Below the pieces are notes generated by a model. That model was given only the letters and a program-made list of their open reading frames with translations, was not told the DNA's origin and searched no databases. Position numbers and translations under genes: made by a program. A stretch of DNA of 41,571 nt from an uncultured Burkholderiales bacterium. GTDB lineage: Bacteria > Pseudomonadota > Gammaproteobacteria > Burkholderiales > Burkholderiaceae. The first letter of the stretch is position 1; each line of letters begins with the position of its first letter. Of this stretch, positions 10,891 to 18,832 are shown in pieces. The stretch spans positions 1 to 41,571 of the forward strand of contig CAMLJY010000055.1 of NCBI GenBank assembly GCA_946480465.1. The letters are read 5' to 3'.

Positions 10891-10918
10891 ATTGTAGCCA
10901 AAACCTACCCGCTGGAAG
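10891..10918 (-). promoter_or_regulatory. Promoter for the small RNA/leader
   Basis: The -10 box TACAAT lies at 10896-10891 (5 of 6 matches to TATAAT). A weak -35 (CTTCCA, 10918-10913) lies 16 nt upstream. The predicted start coincides with the 5' edge of the first hairpin, which supports the assignment. Confidence 0.45.
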
Positions 10919-11238
10919 CCGCGTCGTTGCTTGTTTTCCGGTCGTTGCGGAGGTCCAACACGGAATTTCTATCCACAAGTTATCCACAAGAAGTCGCGCG
11001 CTTCGCCGCAATCGGTAGATGCCCGATTGCCGCGAAAATTTCAGCGTAAAGGGCGCTCTTCAGGCCGCAATTCTAACCATCACGTCTCAGAATCGGACTC
11101 GCTCGAAAAGTCAGCGGGCGCATACATACGCCCTGTTTTGGCAAGAACTGCAAAGTCCGCAAGCCAGATGGGCACCGTGCCCCGGCATGAACAATGCCGA
11201 GCTCTCGCGATGTGAAAAGACCCGGCGCAACGGTCGAC
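10897..11238. other. Non-coding region between degP and the lepA leader
   Basis: I find no credible gene here on either strand: the open frames are short, lack Shine-Dalgarno sequences and resemble nothing known. Besides the DnaA boxes, there are inverted repeats at 11008-11030 (GCAATCGG, 7-nt loop, CCGATTGC), 11116-11133 (GGGCG/CGCCC), 11170-11182 (GGGCA/TGCCC) and 11183-11199 (CGGCAT/ATGCCG). None is followed by a T-run on the degP-sense strand. The last two lie 40-70 nt beyond the degP stop and could form its mRNA 3' end. The base composition is less GC-rich than the flanking genes. Confidence 0.6.
10969..10990 (+). promoter_or_regulatory. Two tandem DnaA boxes
   Basis: An 11-bp direct repeat reads CTATCCACAAG then TTATCCACAAG. 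The second contains the perfect consensus DnaA box TTATCCACA (10980-10988); the first (10969-10977) differs at one position. Spacing is exactly 11 bp, about one helical turn. No dnaA, dnaN or gyrB is nearby, so this is not an obvious origin; DnaA titration or regulation of nearby promoters is possible. Confidence 0.5.
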
Positions 11239-12681
11239 TCAGCGGCCCGGCCGGATGACCAGATAGTTCACCCACTCGCCGCGCCGCACCATCACGCTGA
11301 CTGCGCGCGACTTCTCCGCCTTGCCGGCGACGGCAAGGAACTGCTTCAGGTCCGTGATCTCGGTGTTGTCGAGGGTCAGGATCACGTCGCCCTCGCGCAG
11401 TCCGGCACGCGCCGCCGGCCCATCCACCGCATCCACGCGCACGCCGCCGCGGATCTTCAGTTCACGCCGCTGGGCTTCCGTCAACTCGCTCACCGACAGG
11501 CCGAGCGCCGACTTTGCGGCTGGATTCGCTCCTCCATCGCCTTGTCCGACGCGGGGGGCCTGGTCGGCCTCGAACTCCGCGACGGTCACGGTCACGTCGC
11601 GGTAGTTGCCGCGCCGAAAGACCTGGACCGTCGTCCTGCTGCCCGGCTTGAGACTGCCAACGATGCGCGGCAGGTCCGCCGAGCTTTCGATCGCCTTCCC
11701 GTCGACCTTCGTGATGATGTCGCCCGCCTCGATGCCCGCCTTCTCGGCAGGTCCACCTGCTTCGGCGCCACGCACCATCGCGCCCACGGCGCGACCGAGT
11801 CCGATCGACTCCGCAACCTCCTTGGTCACCGGCGCGATGGTCACGCCGATGCGCCCACGCACGACGCGCCCGGTGCTGCGCAACTGGTCCGCCACGCGCA
11901 TGGCCTCGTCGATCGGAATCGCGAAGGCAATGCCCATATAGCCGCCGGAGCGGCTGTAGATCTGCGAATTGATGCCGACGACCTCGCCCCGCAGATTGAT
12001 CAGCGGACCGCCGGAATTACCCGGATTGATGGCCACGTCGGTCTGGATGAACGGCAGGTAGTCGCCGGTCTCGCGCGCCTTGGCGCTGACGATGCCGGCC
12101 GTGACGCTGTTGGCGAGGCCGAAAGGTGAGCCGATGGCCATCACCCACTCGCCCACCTTGAGCCGAGTCACATCGCCGATGCGAACCGCGGGCAGGCCGG
12201 TTGCTTCGATCTTCACCACAGCGACGTCGGTGCGCTTGTCATGGCCGACGATGCGGGCCTTGAACTCCCGCTTGTCCGTCAGCGTCACCAGCACCTCGTC
12301 AGCCCCGTCCACGACGTGCGCGTTGGTCATCACGAAGCCGTCGCTGCTGAGGATGAAACCCGAGCCGACGCCGCGCTGCTGCGGCTCGTCGTCACCGCCG
12401 CGGGGACCGCCCCGGCCGCCAGGCAGCGGTATGCCGAAGCGCCGAAAGAACTCCTCGAGGTTCGGATCCACGCCGCCTCGTTCCGGACCGGCCAGACCAC
12501 GGGCCCGCTCCAGCGTCCGGATGTTCACCACCGACGGCCCGACGCGTTCGACCAGTTCCGAGAAGTCAGGCAGTTCGCCGCGCGTCTGGGCTTCACCCAC
12601 GGACGGCAGCAGCGGGCCCAGCAGGCTGCAAACCAGCAGCGCGCGCCAGATGGCGCGTCGGCCCAGGGACGAAGTGCTCAT
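11239..12681 (-). CDS. degP: Periplasmic serine endoprotease DegP/MucD (HtrA family)
   Basis: HtrA protease-chaperone that degrades misfolded envelope proteins. A signal peptide (1-31, ending in GEAQ) exports the 480-aa protein. The trypsin-like domain carries the triad His122 (TNAHVVDGA), Asp152 (KRTDVAVVK) and Ser223 (NPGNSGGPL), with a Gly/Pro-rich LA-type loop at about 85-103. Two PDZ domains follow (about 285-375 and 395-478). The start MSTSSLGRR (12681) gives the signal peptide; the upstream in-frame extension has none. It is the last gene of rpoE-rseA-rseB-degP, matching algU-mucA-mucB-mucD of Pseudomonas, and lies 85 bp after rseB. It is probably co-transcribed under sigma-E. Confidence 0.95.
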   Translation of the reverse strand: MSTSSLGRRAIWRALLVCSLLGPLLPSVGEAQTRGELPDFSELVERVGPSVVNIRTLERARGLAGPERGGVDPNLEEFFRRFGIPLPGGRGGPRGGDDEPQQRGVGSGFILSSDGFVMTNAHVVDGADEVLVTLTDKREFKARIVGHDKRTDVAVVKIEATGLPAVRIGDVTRLKVGEWVMAIGSPFGLANSVTAGIVSAKARETGDYLPFIQTDVAINPGNSGGPLINLRGEVVGINSQIYSRSGGYMGIAFAIPIDEAMRVADQLRSTGRVVRGRIGVTIAPVTKEVAESIGLGRAVGAMVRGAEAGGPAEKAGIEAGDIITKVDGKAIESSADLPRIVGSLKPGSRTTVQVFRRGNYRDVTVTVAEFEADQAPRVGQGDGGANPAAKSALGLSVSELTEAQRRELKIRGGVRVDAVDGPAARAGLREGDVILTLDNTEITDLKQFLAVAGKAEKSRAVSVMVRRGEWVNYLVIRPGR

Positions 12682-12766
12682 GGAAGATGGCTCCGGTGTC
12701 AGTCGAGGGTGATCTGTGATGGCCGTGCACCTTGGGGAGCGGCACATGCGCCGACGGCTCGGAAAC

Positions 12767-13771
12767 TCAGGGGCGGCGCTGCAACATGGCCTCGAACTGC
12801 TGGATCGTCGCCATCGGTACGTCGCCGACGATCGTGATCCACCAGTCGCCGTGCCGGTTCATCAGCGTGTTCGTCGCGCCCAGCATGGTGCGCATCGGCT
12901 TGTGCCGCTGCGTATCGAACGGCTCCACGAACACGGAGACATGCGTCAGCCCGTCGGAGAAGACCGATTGCAGCACCGGCGCGTCCGTGGACGACTCGCT
13001 CGCGGCATCCAGCGGCCGTCGCGTGCAGCTGACGAGATGAAACCCGGCCGGCGCCGACTTCAGAGTCCAGCCTTCGGCATCGAGTTGAGTCGAGACGGTT
13101 TGTGGCCGGACGATGCGATAGCCGTCGAGCTTTCGCTTCATCGGCTTCAGGACGAGCTCCGGCGACAGCTTTCCCCCAATGGTCAGTTGGATGAAGGCAG
13201 AGGACTCCAGCACATCGCCGCGGGGCCCCAGCACTTCCGTGCGCAGCAACAGGCCACTTTCGCGCTCCGACCAAAGGCGTTGGGCGTAGCGAAGGTTGTC
13301 GCGCGGTTTCAGCAGCAGCACCTCGGCTTCGTGGTCGGCCACCCGATCGGTGCCGATGGAGCGCACTTCATAACTGTCGACCGCGCGCTGGCTACCCGGT
13401 GGCAACGCCGGGAACTCGGCCCGGGTGTCGATTTCTTCGATGACCGCGACCTTGTTCTCCGGCATCAGCGTCAGCATCGAGCCGTTGTGGCGGAACTGTT
13501 GCCGCCTCGGGCCGTCCAGCACCTCGATCCGTTCGTAACGCTCACGGCCGTCCGCGATGTGGACCACGCGCGAGCTGGAGACATGCCCCCCCGCACTGAA
13601 CGCCATCGTGCCTTGGTAGCTGCGGTTGATCGCGGCCTGATGAATCCGCGTCAGCCACCCCGCCGGATCGCCCGACGTTTGCGCAGCAGCCAGCACCGCG
13701 CAGGACAGCAGCGCCGCCCCAACGCCGAATCGGACCAGCCCGCGGCGGTCATCCAGTCGCACGGCGCTCAC
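12767..13771 (-). CDS. rseB: Sigma-E factor regulatory protein RseB/MucB
   Basis: Periplasmic protein that binds the anti-sigma factor RseA and shields it from DegS cleavage until lipid or lipoprotein signals arrive. The protein (334 aa) has a signal peptide (hydrophobic about 11-25, AAA-Q), then the LolA/LppX-like N-terminal domain (about 30-210) and the smaller C-terminal domain (about 225-330). The start is GTG at 13771, overlapping the rseA stop as GTGA. There is no ATG that would keep the signal peptide; a second GTG lies three codons on. Context between rseA and degP fixes the identity. Confidence 0.93.
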   Translation of the reverse strand: MSAVRLDDRRGLVRFGVGAALLSCAVLAAAQTSGDPAGWLTRIHQAAINRSYQGTMAFSAGGHVSSSRVVHIADGRERYERIEVLDGPRRQQFRHNGSMLTLMPENKVAVIEEIDTRAEFPALPPGSQRAVDSYEVRSIGTDRVADHEAEVLLLKPRDNLRYAQRLWSERESGLLLRTEVLGPRGDVLESSAFIQLTIGGKLSPELVLKPMKRKLDGYRIVRPQTVSTQLDAEGWTLKSAPAGFHLVSCTRRPLDAASESSTDAPVLQSVFSDGLTHVSVFVEPFDTQRHKPMRTMLGATNTLMNRHGDWWITIVGDVPMATIQQFEAMLQRRP

Positions 13772-14394
13772 TTGGTCTCGAGCACCACGGTGTCGACACT
13801 GCGCACGACGGCACCCGGAACCTGGACCGACGCGGTGTTCGACACCTTCCGATGGGCGGCCAAATAGCGGTCGAGGCGGGCATCGCGGATCAACTCCCGG
13901 TTGACCACGACCATCTCGCCTGCGGCCCCACCTGCCATGAGCGCCCCCTGCCCGCCATCCTGCGGCGCGGCGCCCCGCAGGACCACCAGGACGCCCGCCA
14001 CCGCCACGAAGCCCGCAGCCACCGCAGCAGGAGCCACCAGGCGCTGTCGCCAAGGCCGCTCTCCATGCCGGCGGCGGGGCGCCATCGGCACCGGCTCCGC
14101 TGCCAGCTTGCCCCGCAAGGCGGCTAGGAAGGCCGCGTCGCGCACGGGTTGCACAGCGAGCTCGTCGGAGCGCAATACGTCGCCGATCAGGTGGTAGGCG
14201 TGCCAGCATTCGCGCGCCTGCGCGTCGGAACGCCATGCCGCGAATGCGCTATCGAGTGATGCTTCATCCGCGCGCCCATCCATCAGGGCCGACAAGGACT
14301 GGCGCACCGCGTCCGAAGAAGAATCCGAGCTGTTCAGCATGATCTGTCCGATTCCGTCGACAGCGCCAGCTGGCGGCGCAACACCCTTCACCAT
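13768..14394 (-). CDS. rseA: Anti-sigma-E factor RseA/MucA
   Basis: Single-pass inner-membrane anti-sigma factor. The cytoplasmic N-terminus has the RseA sigma-binding features (SLSALMDGRADE and the WHAYHLIGDVLRSDEL helix). A membrane helix lies at about 119-139, and the periplasmic tail (about 150-208) would bind RseB. The start 14394 overlaps the rpoE stop by 7 nt and has GAGGG about 7 nt upstream. A later ATG at 14340 (MLNSSDSS) would give a length and N-terminus closer to the family and cannot be excluded. Confidence 0.92.
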   Translation of the reverse strand: MVKGVAPPAGAVDGIGQIMLNSSDSSSDAVRQSLSALMDGRADEASLDSAFAAWRSDAQARECWHAYHLIGDVLRSDELAVQPVRDAAFLAALRGKLAAEPVPMAPRRRHGERPWRQRLVAPAAVAAGFVAVAGVLVVLRGAAPQDGGQGALMAGGAAGEMVVVNRELIRDARLDRYLAAHRKVSNTASVQVPGAVVRSVDTVVLETK

Positions 14395-14999
14395 CGTTCA
14401 CCCTCGCGCGTGTCGAGCAACGGCCGCAGCCGTTGAGCGATCGCCTCGCGCGCCCTGAAGATACGCGAGCGGACCGTCCCGATCGGGCAGTTCATCATCT
14501 CTGCAATCTCTTCATAGCTGAGACCTTCGATCTCGCGCAGGGTGATCGCCTGCCGGAGATCCTCGGACAAGGCGGCGATCGCGGCATTGACGGTCTCCGC
14601 GATCTCCTTGCTGGCCAATACAGCCTCGGGCGTGGCGCCGTCGGTTAGTTCGCGCTCGACCCGGGAAGTTTCGTCATCATCCTCGGAGACGGAGCTGAGC
14701 GCGGATTCCACCACGAGCGGATCGCGCTTGAGGTCGACGAGCGCCTTCTTGGCCGTGTTCACCGCGATGCGATAGAGCCAGGTGTAGAACGCGCTGTCGC
14801 CGCGGAATTGCGGCAAGGCCCGATAGGCGCGAATGAACGACTCTTGCGCGATGTCCTGCACCAGGTCCACGTCGCGGACCATGCGAGCGATCAGCCGCTC
14901 GATCCGGCGCTGGTACTTGACCACCAGCATCTCGAACGCCCGCATGTCGCCGCGCTTGGCACGCTCGACCAGCAGTTCATCCGGTTGCTCCGCGATCAT
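14388..14999 (-). CDS. rpoE: RNA polymerase sigma-E factor (RpoE/AlgU)
   Basis: Extracytoplasmic-function sigma factor (203 aa) for envelope stress. Region 2 (about 22-90) includes the core-binding and -10-melting segment with AQESFIRAYRALPQFRGDSAFYTW. Region 4 (about 140-195) has the helix-turn-helix LREIEGLSYEEIAEMMNCPIGTVRSRIFRARE. The start 14999 (MIAEQPDE) overlaps the stop of the upstream small membrane protein gene as ATGA. The gene order rpoE-rseA-rseB-degP is the standard stress operon. Confidence 0.97.
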   Translation of the reverse strand: MIAEQPDELLVERAKRGDMRAFEMLVVKYQRRIERLIARMVRDVDLVQDIAQESFIRAYRALPQFRGDSAFYTWLYRIAVNTAKKALVDLKRDPLVVESALSSVSEDDDETSRVERELTDGATPEAVLASKEIAETVNAAIAALSEDLRQAITLREIEGLSYEEIAEMMNCPIGTVRSRIFRAREAIAQRLRPLLDTREGERW

Positions 15000-15463
15000 T
15001 GCAGCGCCCGACCCGGTGGCGCAGCGGACCCTGGGCTTTGGTACAGCGCCAAGCGCAGGCCATGCCAACTGTCGCCCGCCTCCCTTCGGCTGATGCCGCA
15101 CCAGAGGCCTGGCGCGAATCCGCGCCAGCCATCAGTGCACCGGGCCCGCAACAGCACCCATCCGCCGAGATCCATCATCAGGTCCAAACCATGCAAAGCG
15201 TGTGCCGCCCCTGCTTTCGGCAGGTGCCACCACCGCTCGCCATCCCAGCGCAAGTGCCCATGCATCGGCTGCAGCATGCGCCAGCCAACTCCACCTCCGA
15301 GCAGGGCCACCGCGGGCCAGGCGGCGTGCAGCGGAATACCGGCATGAGCGGCAAGCCAGGCGCCCGACACAGCCGCCGCCAGCGCATGGACCGCCGCAAC
15401 CAGCCACCGGTCGCGCCGGCCGGAAGCCAGCGCAACGTCGACCGCAGGCGGAGCCGATGGCAT
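14996..15463 (-). CDS. Small inner-membrane protein, possibly YgfX/CptA-like, 155 aa
   Basis: No named family is certain. The protein has a short basic N-terminus, two adjacent hydrophobic helices (about 21-40 and 46-64), then a soluble part with HLRWDGERWWHL and a GGWVLLRAR strand. Two N-terminal membrane helices followed by a W-rich beta domain recall YgfX/CptA proteins, but this is a weak likeness. It lies 18 bp after fabF, and its stop overlaps the rpoE ATG, so it is translationally coupled to the sigma factor. A gene of this size between fabF and rpoE is common in Burkholderiales, from memory. The start ATG 15463 is the only good one. Confidence 0.75.
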   Translation of the reverse strand: MPSAPPAVDVALASGRRDRWLVAAVHALAAAVSGAWLAAHAGIPLHAAWPAVALLGGGVGWRMLQPMHGHLRWDGERWWHLPKAGAAHALHGLDLMMDLGGWVLLRARCTDGWRGFAPGLWCGISRREAGDSWHGLRLALYQSPGSAAPPGRALQ

Positions 15464-15481
15464 GCCCTGGGCAGCTCGGCG

Positions 15482-16726
15482 TCAGACCCGGCGCAGGACG
15501 AGCGTGCCGTTGGTGCCGCCGAATCCGAAGTTGTTCTTCACGGCCACGTCGATGCGCATGTCACGGGCGGTGTTGGCGCAGTAGTCCAGGTCGCACTCAG
15601 GATCCTGGTTGAAGATGTTGATGGTCGGCGGCGAAACCTGGTGATGCAAAGCAAGCGCGGTGAAGACCGACTCGATTCCCCCAGCGCCGCCGAGCAGGTG
15701 GCCCGTCATCGACTTCGTCGAGTTCACCACCAGGTTCTTCGCGTGCTCGCCGAAGGCCAGCTTGATCGCGTTCGTCTCGTTGACGTCGCCCAGCGGCGTG
15801 GACGTGCCGTGCGCATTCAGGTATTGCACGTCGCCGGCGTTGATGCGTGCGTTGCGCAGCGCCGCCATCATGGAACGTTTCGGCCCATCGACGTTCGGTG
15901 CGGTCATGTGGAAGGCATCCGCGCCCAGGCCGAAACCTGCCAGCTCGGCATAGATCCTGGCGCCGCGCGCCTTGGCATGCTCGTACTCTTCGAGCACCAT
16001 CACGCCTGCGCCCTCGCCGAGCACGAAGCCGTCACGGTCCTTGTCCCAAGGACGGGACGCGGTCTTCGGGTCGTCGTTGCGGGTGGATAGCGCGCGCGCG
16101 GCGGCGAAGCCACCGATGCCCAGCGGGGAGACCGTGGACTCGGCACCGCCCGCAACCATCACATCGGCATCGCCGTACTCGATCAGCCGGCCGGCTTCGC
16201 CGATGCAGTGCAATCCCGTGGTGCAGGCCGTCACGATCGCAAGATTCGGCCCCGTGAAGCCGTACCGGATCGAGATGTGCCCTGAGATCATGTTGATGAT
16301 CGACGCCGGCACGAAAAAGGGCGTGATGCGGCGCGCGCCGCGTTCCATGTAGTCCTCATGGGTCTCCTCGATCATCGGAAGGCCGCCGATGCCCGAGCCC
16401 ACCAGACAGCCGATGCGTTCAGCCATCGGCTCGGACAGTGCATCTCCCGTCGGGATGCCGGAATCGACGACCGCTTGGATCGCCGCCGCCATGCCGTAGT
16501 GGATGAAGGTGTCCATGTGGCGGGCTTCCTTGGCCGGGATGTAGTCCTCGACCTTGAAACCCTTGACCTCGCCCGCGATGCGGCAGGCCAGCGCAGACGC
16601 ATCGAAGCGCGTCACGGTGTCGATGCCGGAGCGGCCGGCCAGGAGATTGGCCCAGCCCTCGGCCACACTGTTGCCGACCGGGCTGATCAGCCCGAGGCCG
16701 GTGATGACGACACGACGACGGCTCAT
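15482..16726 (-). CDS. fabF: 3-oxoacyl-ACP synthase II (KAS II)
   Basis: Condensing enzyme for fatty-acid chain elongation, using malonyl-ACP. The 414-aa protein has the full thiolase-fold active site: Cys168 in VTACTTGLH, His306 in NAHGTSTPLGD, and His343 in KSMTGHLLGGAGG. Length and motifs are typical of FabF rather than FabB. It lies 19 bp after acpP, which encodes its carrier. Confidence 0.98.
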   Translation of the reverse strand: MSRRRVVITGLGLISPVGNSVAEGWANLLAGRSGIDTVTRFDASALACRIAGEVKGFKVEDYIPAKEARHMDTFIHYGMAAAIQAVVDSGIPTGDALSEPMAERIGCLVGSGIGGLPMIEETHEDYMERGARRITPFFVPASIINMISGHISIRYGFTGPNLAIVTACTTGLHCIGEAGRLIEYGDADVMVAGGAESTVSPLGIGGFAAARALSTRNDDPKTASRPWDKDRDGFVLGEGAGVMVLEEYEHAKARGARIYAELAGFGLGADAFHMTAPNVDGPKRSMMAALRNARINAGDVQYLNAHGTSTPLGDVNETNAIKLAFGEHAKNLVVNSTKSMTGHLLGGAGGIESVFTALALHHQVSPPTINIFNQDPECDLDYCANTARDMRIDVAVKNNFGFGGTNGTLVLRRV

Positions 16727-16745
16727 TCGCTCTGATCCTCGACTG

Positions 16746-16985
16746 TCAGGCCTTCTGGTGCTTGACGGCGTAGTCGATCGCCAGTTGCACGGTGGTGATC
16801 TTCTCCGCCTCTTCGTCGGGGATCTCGATCCCGAATTCGTCTTCCAGCGCCATCACCAGTTCCACGGTGTCGAGCGAGTCGGCGCCCAGGTCGGCCACGA
16901 AGGCCTTCTCGTTGGTGACGTCCGTCTCGGGCACGCCGAGTTGCTCGGCGATGATCTTCTTGACACGGGATTCGATATCGCTCAT
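16746..16985 (-). CDS. acpP: Acyl carrier protein
   Basis: Small acidic carrier (79 aa) for fatty-acid intermediates. The phosphopantetheine attachment site is Ser37 in [14 protein letters not shown]. AcpS, encoded in this window, would modify it. A GGAGGAG ribosome-binding site lies just upstream, and the gene has its own probable promoter in the 121-bp gap after fabG, in line with the high ACP levels known in bacteria. Confidence 0.98.
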   Translation of the reverse strand: MSDIESRVKKIIAEQLGVPETDVTNEKAFVADLGADSLDTVELVMALEDEFGIEIPDEEAEKITTVQLAIDYAVKHQKA

Positions 16986-17017
16986 GACTCCTCCAGGAGT
17001 GAATGCAAAAAAAGCCA

Positions 17018-17095
17018 GCCCGGGATTCTAATGGCGCTGGGGTGACCGTTCCGGGGTTGCCCCAGGCGCGCCGCACCGGCCGGGCAGGACCGGTG
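17018..17095 (-). promoter_or_regulatory. fabG 3' hairpin and acpP promoter region
   Basis: Downstream of fabG, CACCGG (17074-17079) and CCGGTG (17090-17095) can pair, a weak terminator without T-run. A minus-strand -10 TAGAAT lies at 17030-17025; the start would be about 17018, giving a 33-nt leader with a T-tract and the GGAGGAG site before acpP. No clear -35 is visible. Confidence 0.4.
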
Positions 17096-17106
17096 AAACG
17101 CAGACC

Positions 17107-17853
17107 TCAACTCATGTACATGCCGCCGTTGACGTGCAACTCGGCGCCGGTGACGTAGCCCGCCTCGCGGCTGGCGAGGAAGGCCACGGCGTGGGCGACC
17201 TCGTCAGGTGCGCCGAGGCGGCCCAGCGGGATCTGCTGCAGCAAAGCGGCCTTCTGCGCCTCGGGCAGCCCATCGGTCATGTCGGTGGCAATGAAGCCGG
17301 GGGCAACGCAGTTCACGGTGATCTGCCGGCTGCCCAGCTCGCGGGCCAGCGCGCGCGTCATGCCGGCAACGCCGGCCTTCGCCGCCGCGTAATTGGCCTG
17401 CCCCGGGTTCCCTGAGGCGCCAACCACCGAGGTGATGTTGATGATGCGGCCATAGCGCTGCCTCATCATCGGCCGCATCACCGCGCGCGCCAGACGGAAC
17501 ACCGCCTTCAAGTTGGTGTCGATCACGGCGTCCCAGTCCTCGTCCTTCATGCGCATCGCCAGCGTGTCGCGCGTGATGCCGGCGTTGTTGACGAGCACGT
17601 GCAAGCCGCCCTCGGCCTTGACGATGGCATCGACGGCCGCGTCGGTGGCCGCCGCGTCCGTGACGTTCAGGCACAGACCACGCCCCCCAAAGGGCGCCAG
17701 GGCCTCGTTGATCGCCGCCGCGCCGGCGTCCGTCGTCGCGGTGCCGATCACGGTGAAGCCAGCGCTGGCGAGCCGCATCGCGATGGCACGACCGATGCCG
17801 CGCGACGCGCCGGTGACCAGGGCCGCTTGTTTGTTGTTCGTCGTATCGCTCAT
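17107..17853 (-). CDS. fabG: 3-oxoacyl-ACP reductase
   Basis: NADPH-dependent short-chain dehydrogenase that reduces 3-oxoacyl-ACP. The 248-aa protein has the cofactor motif TGASRGIG (14-21), NNAG (89-92) and the catalytic Ser142, Tyr155 and Lys159 (YAAAK). The start MSDTTNN (17853) overlaps the fabD stop as ATGA; the frame open further upstream is only read-through of the GC-rich fabD region. It sits in the order plsX-fabH-fabD-fabG-acpP-fabF. Confidence 0.97.
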   Translation of the reverse strand: MSDTTNNKQAALVTGASRGIGRAIAMRLASAGFTVIGTATTDAGAAAINEALAPFGGRGLCLNVTDAAATDAAVDAIVKAEGGLHVLVNNAGITRDTLAMRMKDEDWDAVIDTNLKAVFRLARAVMRPMMRQRYGRIINITSVVGASGNPGQANYAAAKAGVAGMTRALARELGSRQITVNCVAPGFIATDMTDGLPEAQKAALLQQIPLGRLGAPDEVAHAVAFLASREAGYVTGAELHVNGGMYMS

Positions 17854-18788
17854 GCCAGCAGCTCCTGAGTCGCCTTCAACGAGGCGGGATCGAAGACCGC
17901 GCCGGAGACCAGCTCGGCGTCGATGCGTTTGACCATGCCTGACAGGACCTTGCCGGGCCCGCATTCGATCACGTGCAGCAGCCCGCGGGCGCGCAAGGCC
18001 TGCGTCACGTCGACCCAGCGCACAGGACCGAAGGCCTGGCGATAGAGCGCGTCCCGGATCGCCGCTGGTTCGTCCGGCGCAGCGACGTCGATGTTGTTGA
18101 CGACCGGCACCTCCGGCGGCCGCACTGCTACCGAGGCCAGGCGTTCGCGCAGCCGCTCCGCCGCTGGCTTCATTAGGCTGCAATGGAATGGCGCGGAGAC
18201 CGGCAACAGCAACGCACGCTTCGCCCCCGCGGCCTTCAGCAGCGTGCAAGCATGGTCCACGCCCGTCTTGGTACCGGCGATGACGGTCTGCTTGGGATCA
18301 TTGAAGTTGGCGGCCGCGACGACTTGGCCGCTCTCGATCGCAGCACGTTCGCAGCCTTCGACGACCACGGCGGCGTCCAGCCCGAGGATCGCGGCCATCG
18401 CGCCGGCGCCCACCGGCACCGCTTCCTGCATCGCCTGGGCGCGAAAGCGCACCAGCGGCAAGGCATCGGCCAGCGTGAGCGATCCGGCCGCGACCAACGC
18501 CGCGTATTCGCCGAGCGAATGGCCGGCCAGCGCTGCCGGTGCCGCACCGCCTTCGGCGCGCCAGGCGCGATAGCAGGCGATGCCCGCGGCGAGCATCACG
18601 GGCTGGGTGTTGGTCGTGAGGTCCAGTTGCTCTTTCGGACCTTCGCTGATCAAACGGCCGATGTCCTCACCGAGCGCGGCGGACGCCTCTTCGAGCGTCT
18701 GGCGGACGGCGGGATGGTCGCCCCACGCATCGAGCATGCCAACGGCCTGCGAGCCCTGGCCCGGAAACACGAATGCAAACGAAGTCAT
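17850..18788 (-). CDS. fabD: Malonyl-CoA-ACP transacylase
   Basis: Transfers malonyl from CoA to ACP. The 312-aa protein has FVFPGQGSQ near the N-terminus, the nucleophile Ser91 in AGHSLGEYAAL, and the catalytic-His region VSAPFHCSLM. Length and motifs are standard. It lies 44 bp after fabH and overlaps fabG. Confidence 0.97.
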   Translation of the reverse strand: MTSFAFVFPGQGSQAVGMLDAWGDHPAVRQTLEEASAALGEDIGRLISEGPKEQLDLTTNTQPVMLAAGIACYRAWRAEGGAAPAALAGHSLGEYAALVAAGSLTLADALPLVRFRAQAMQEAVPVGAGAMAAILGLDAAVVVEGCERAAIESGQVVAAANFNDPKQTVIAGTKTGVDHACTLLKAAGAKRALLLPVSAPFHCSLMKPAAERLRERLASVAVRPPEVPVVNNIDVAAPDEPAAIRDALYRQAFGPVRWVDVTQALRARGLLHVIECGPGKVLSGMVKRIDAELVSGAVFDPASLKATQELLA

Positions 18789-18832
18789 CGACGGATCGAT
18801 CCGAAAGGAAGGAATGAGCCGGCAAGAACCGC

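Noticed and set aside
10818..10892. 24-codon frame on the minus strand ending in the terminator T-tract, possible leader peptide
   Set aside because: Its ATG overlaps the -10 box, so it would not be in the RNA from that promoter; no Shine-Dalgarno and no run of regulatory codons.
10969..10990. Replication origin
   Set aside because: Only two DnaA boxes, no AT-rich unwinding element and no dnaA, dnaN or gyrB nearby.
10931..11258. Overlapping short plus-strand frames in the degP-lepA gap
   Set aside because: No ribosome-binding sites, no membrane or domain features, and the frames overlap structured DNA elements.
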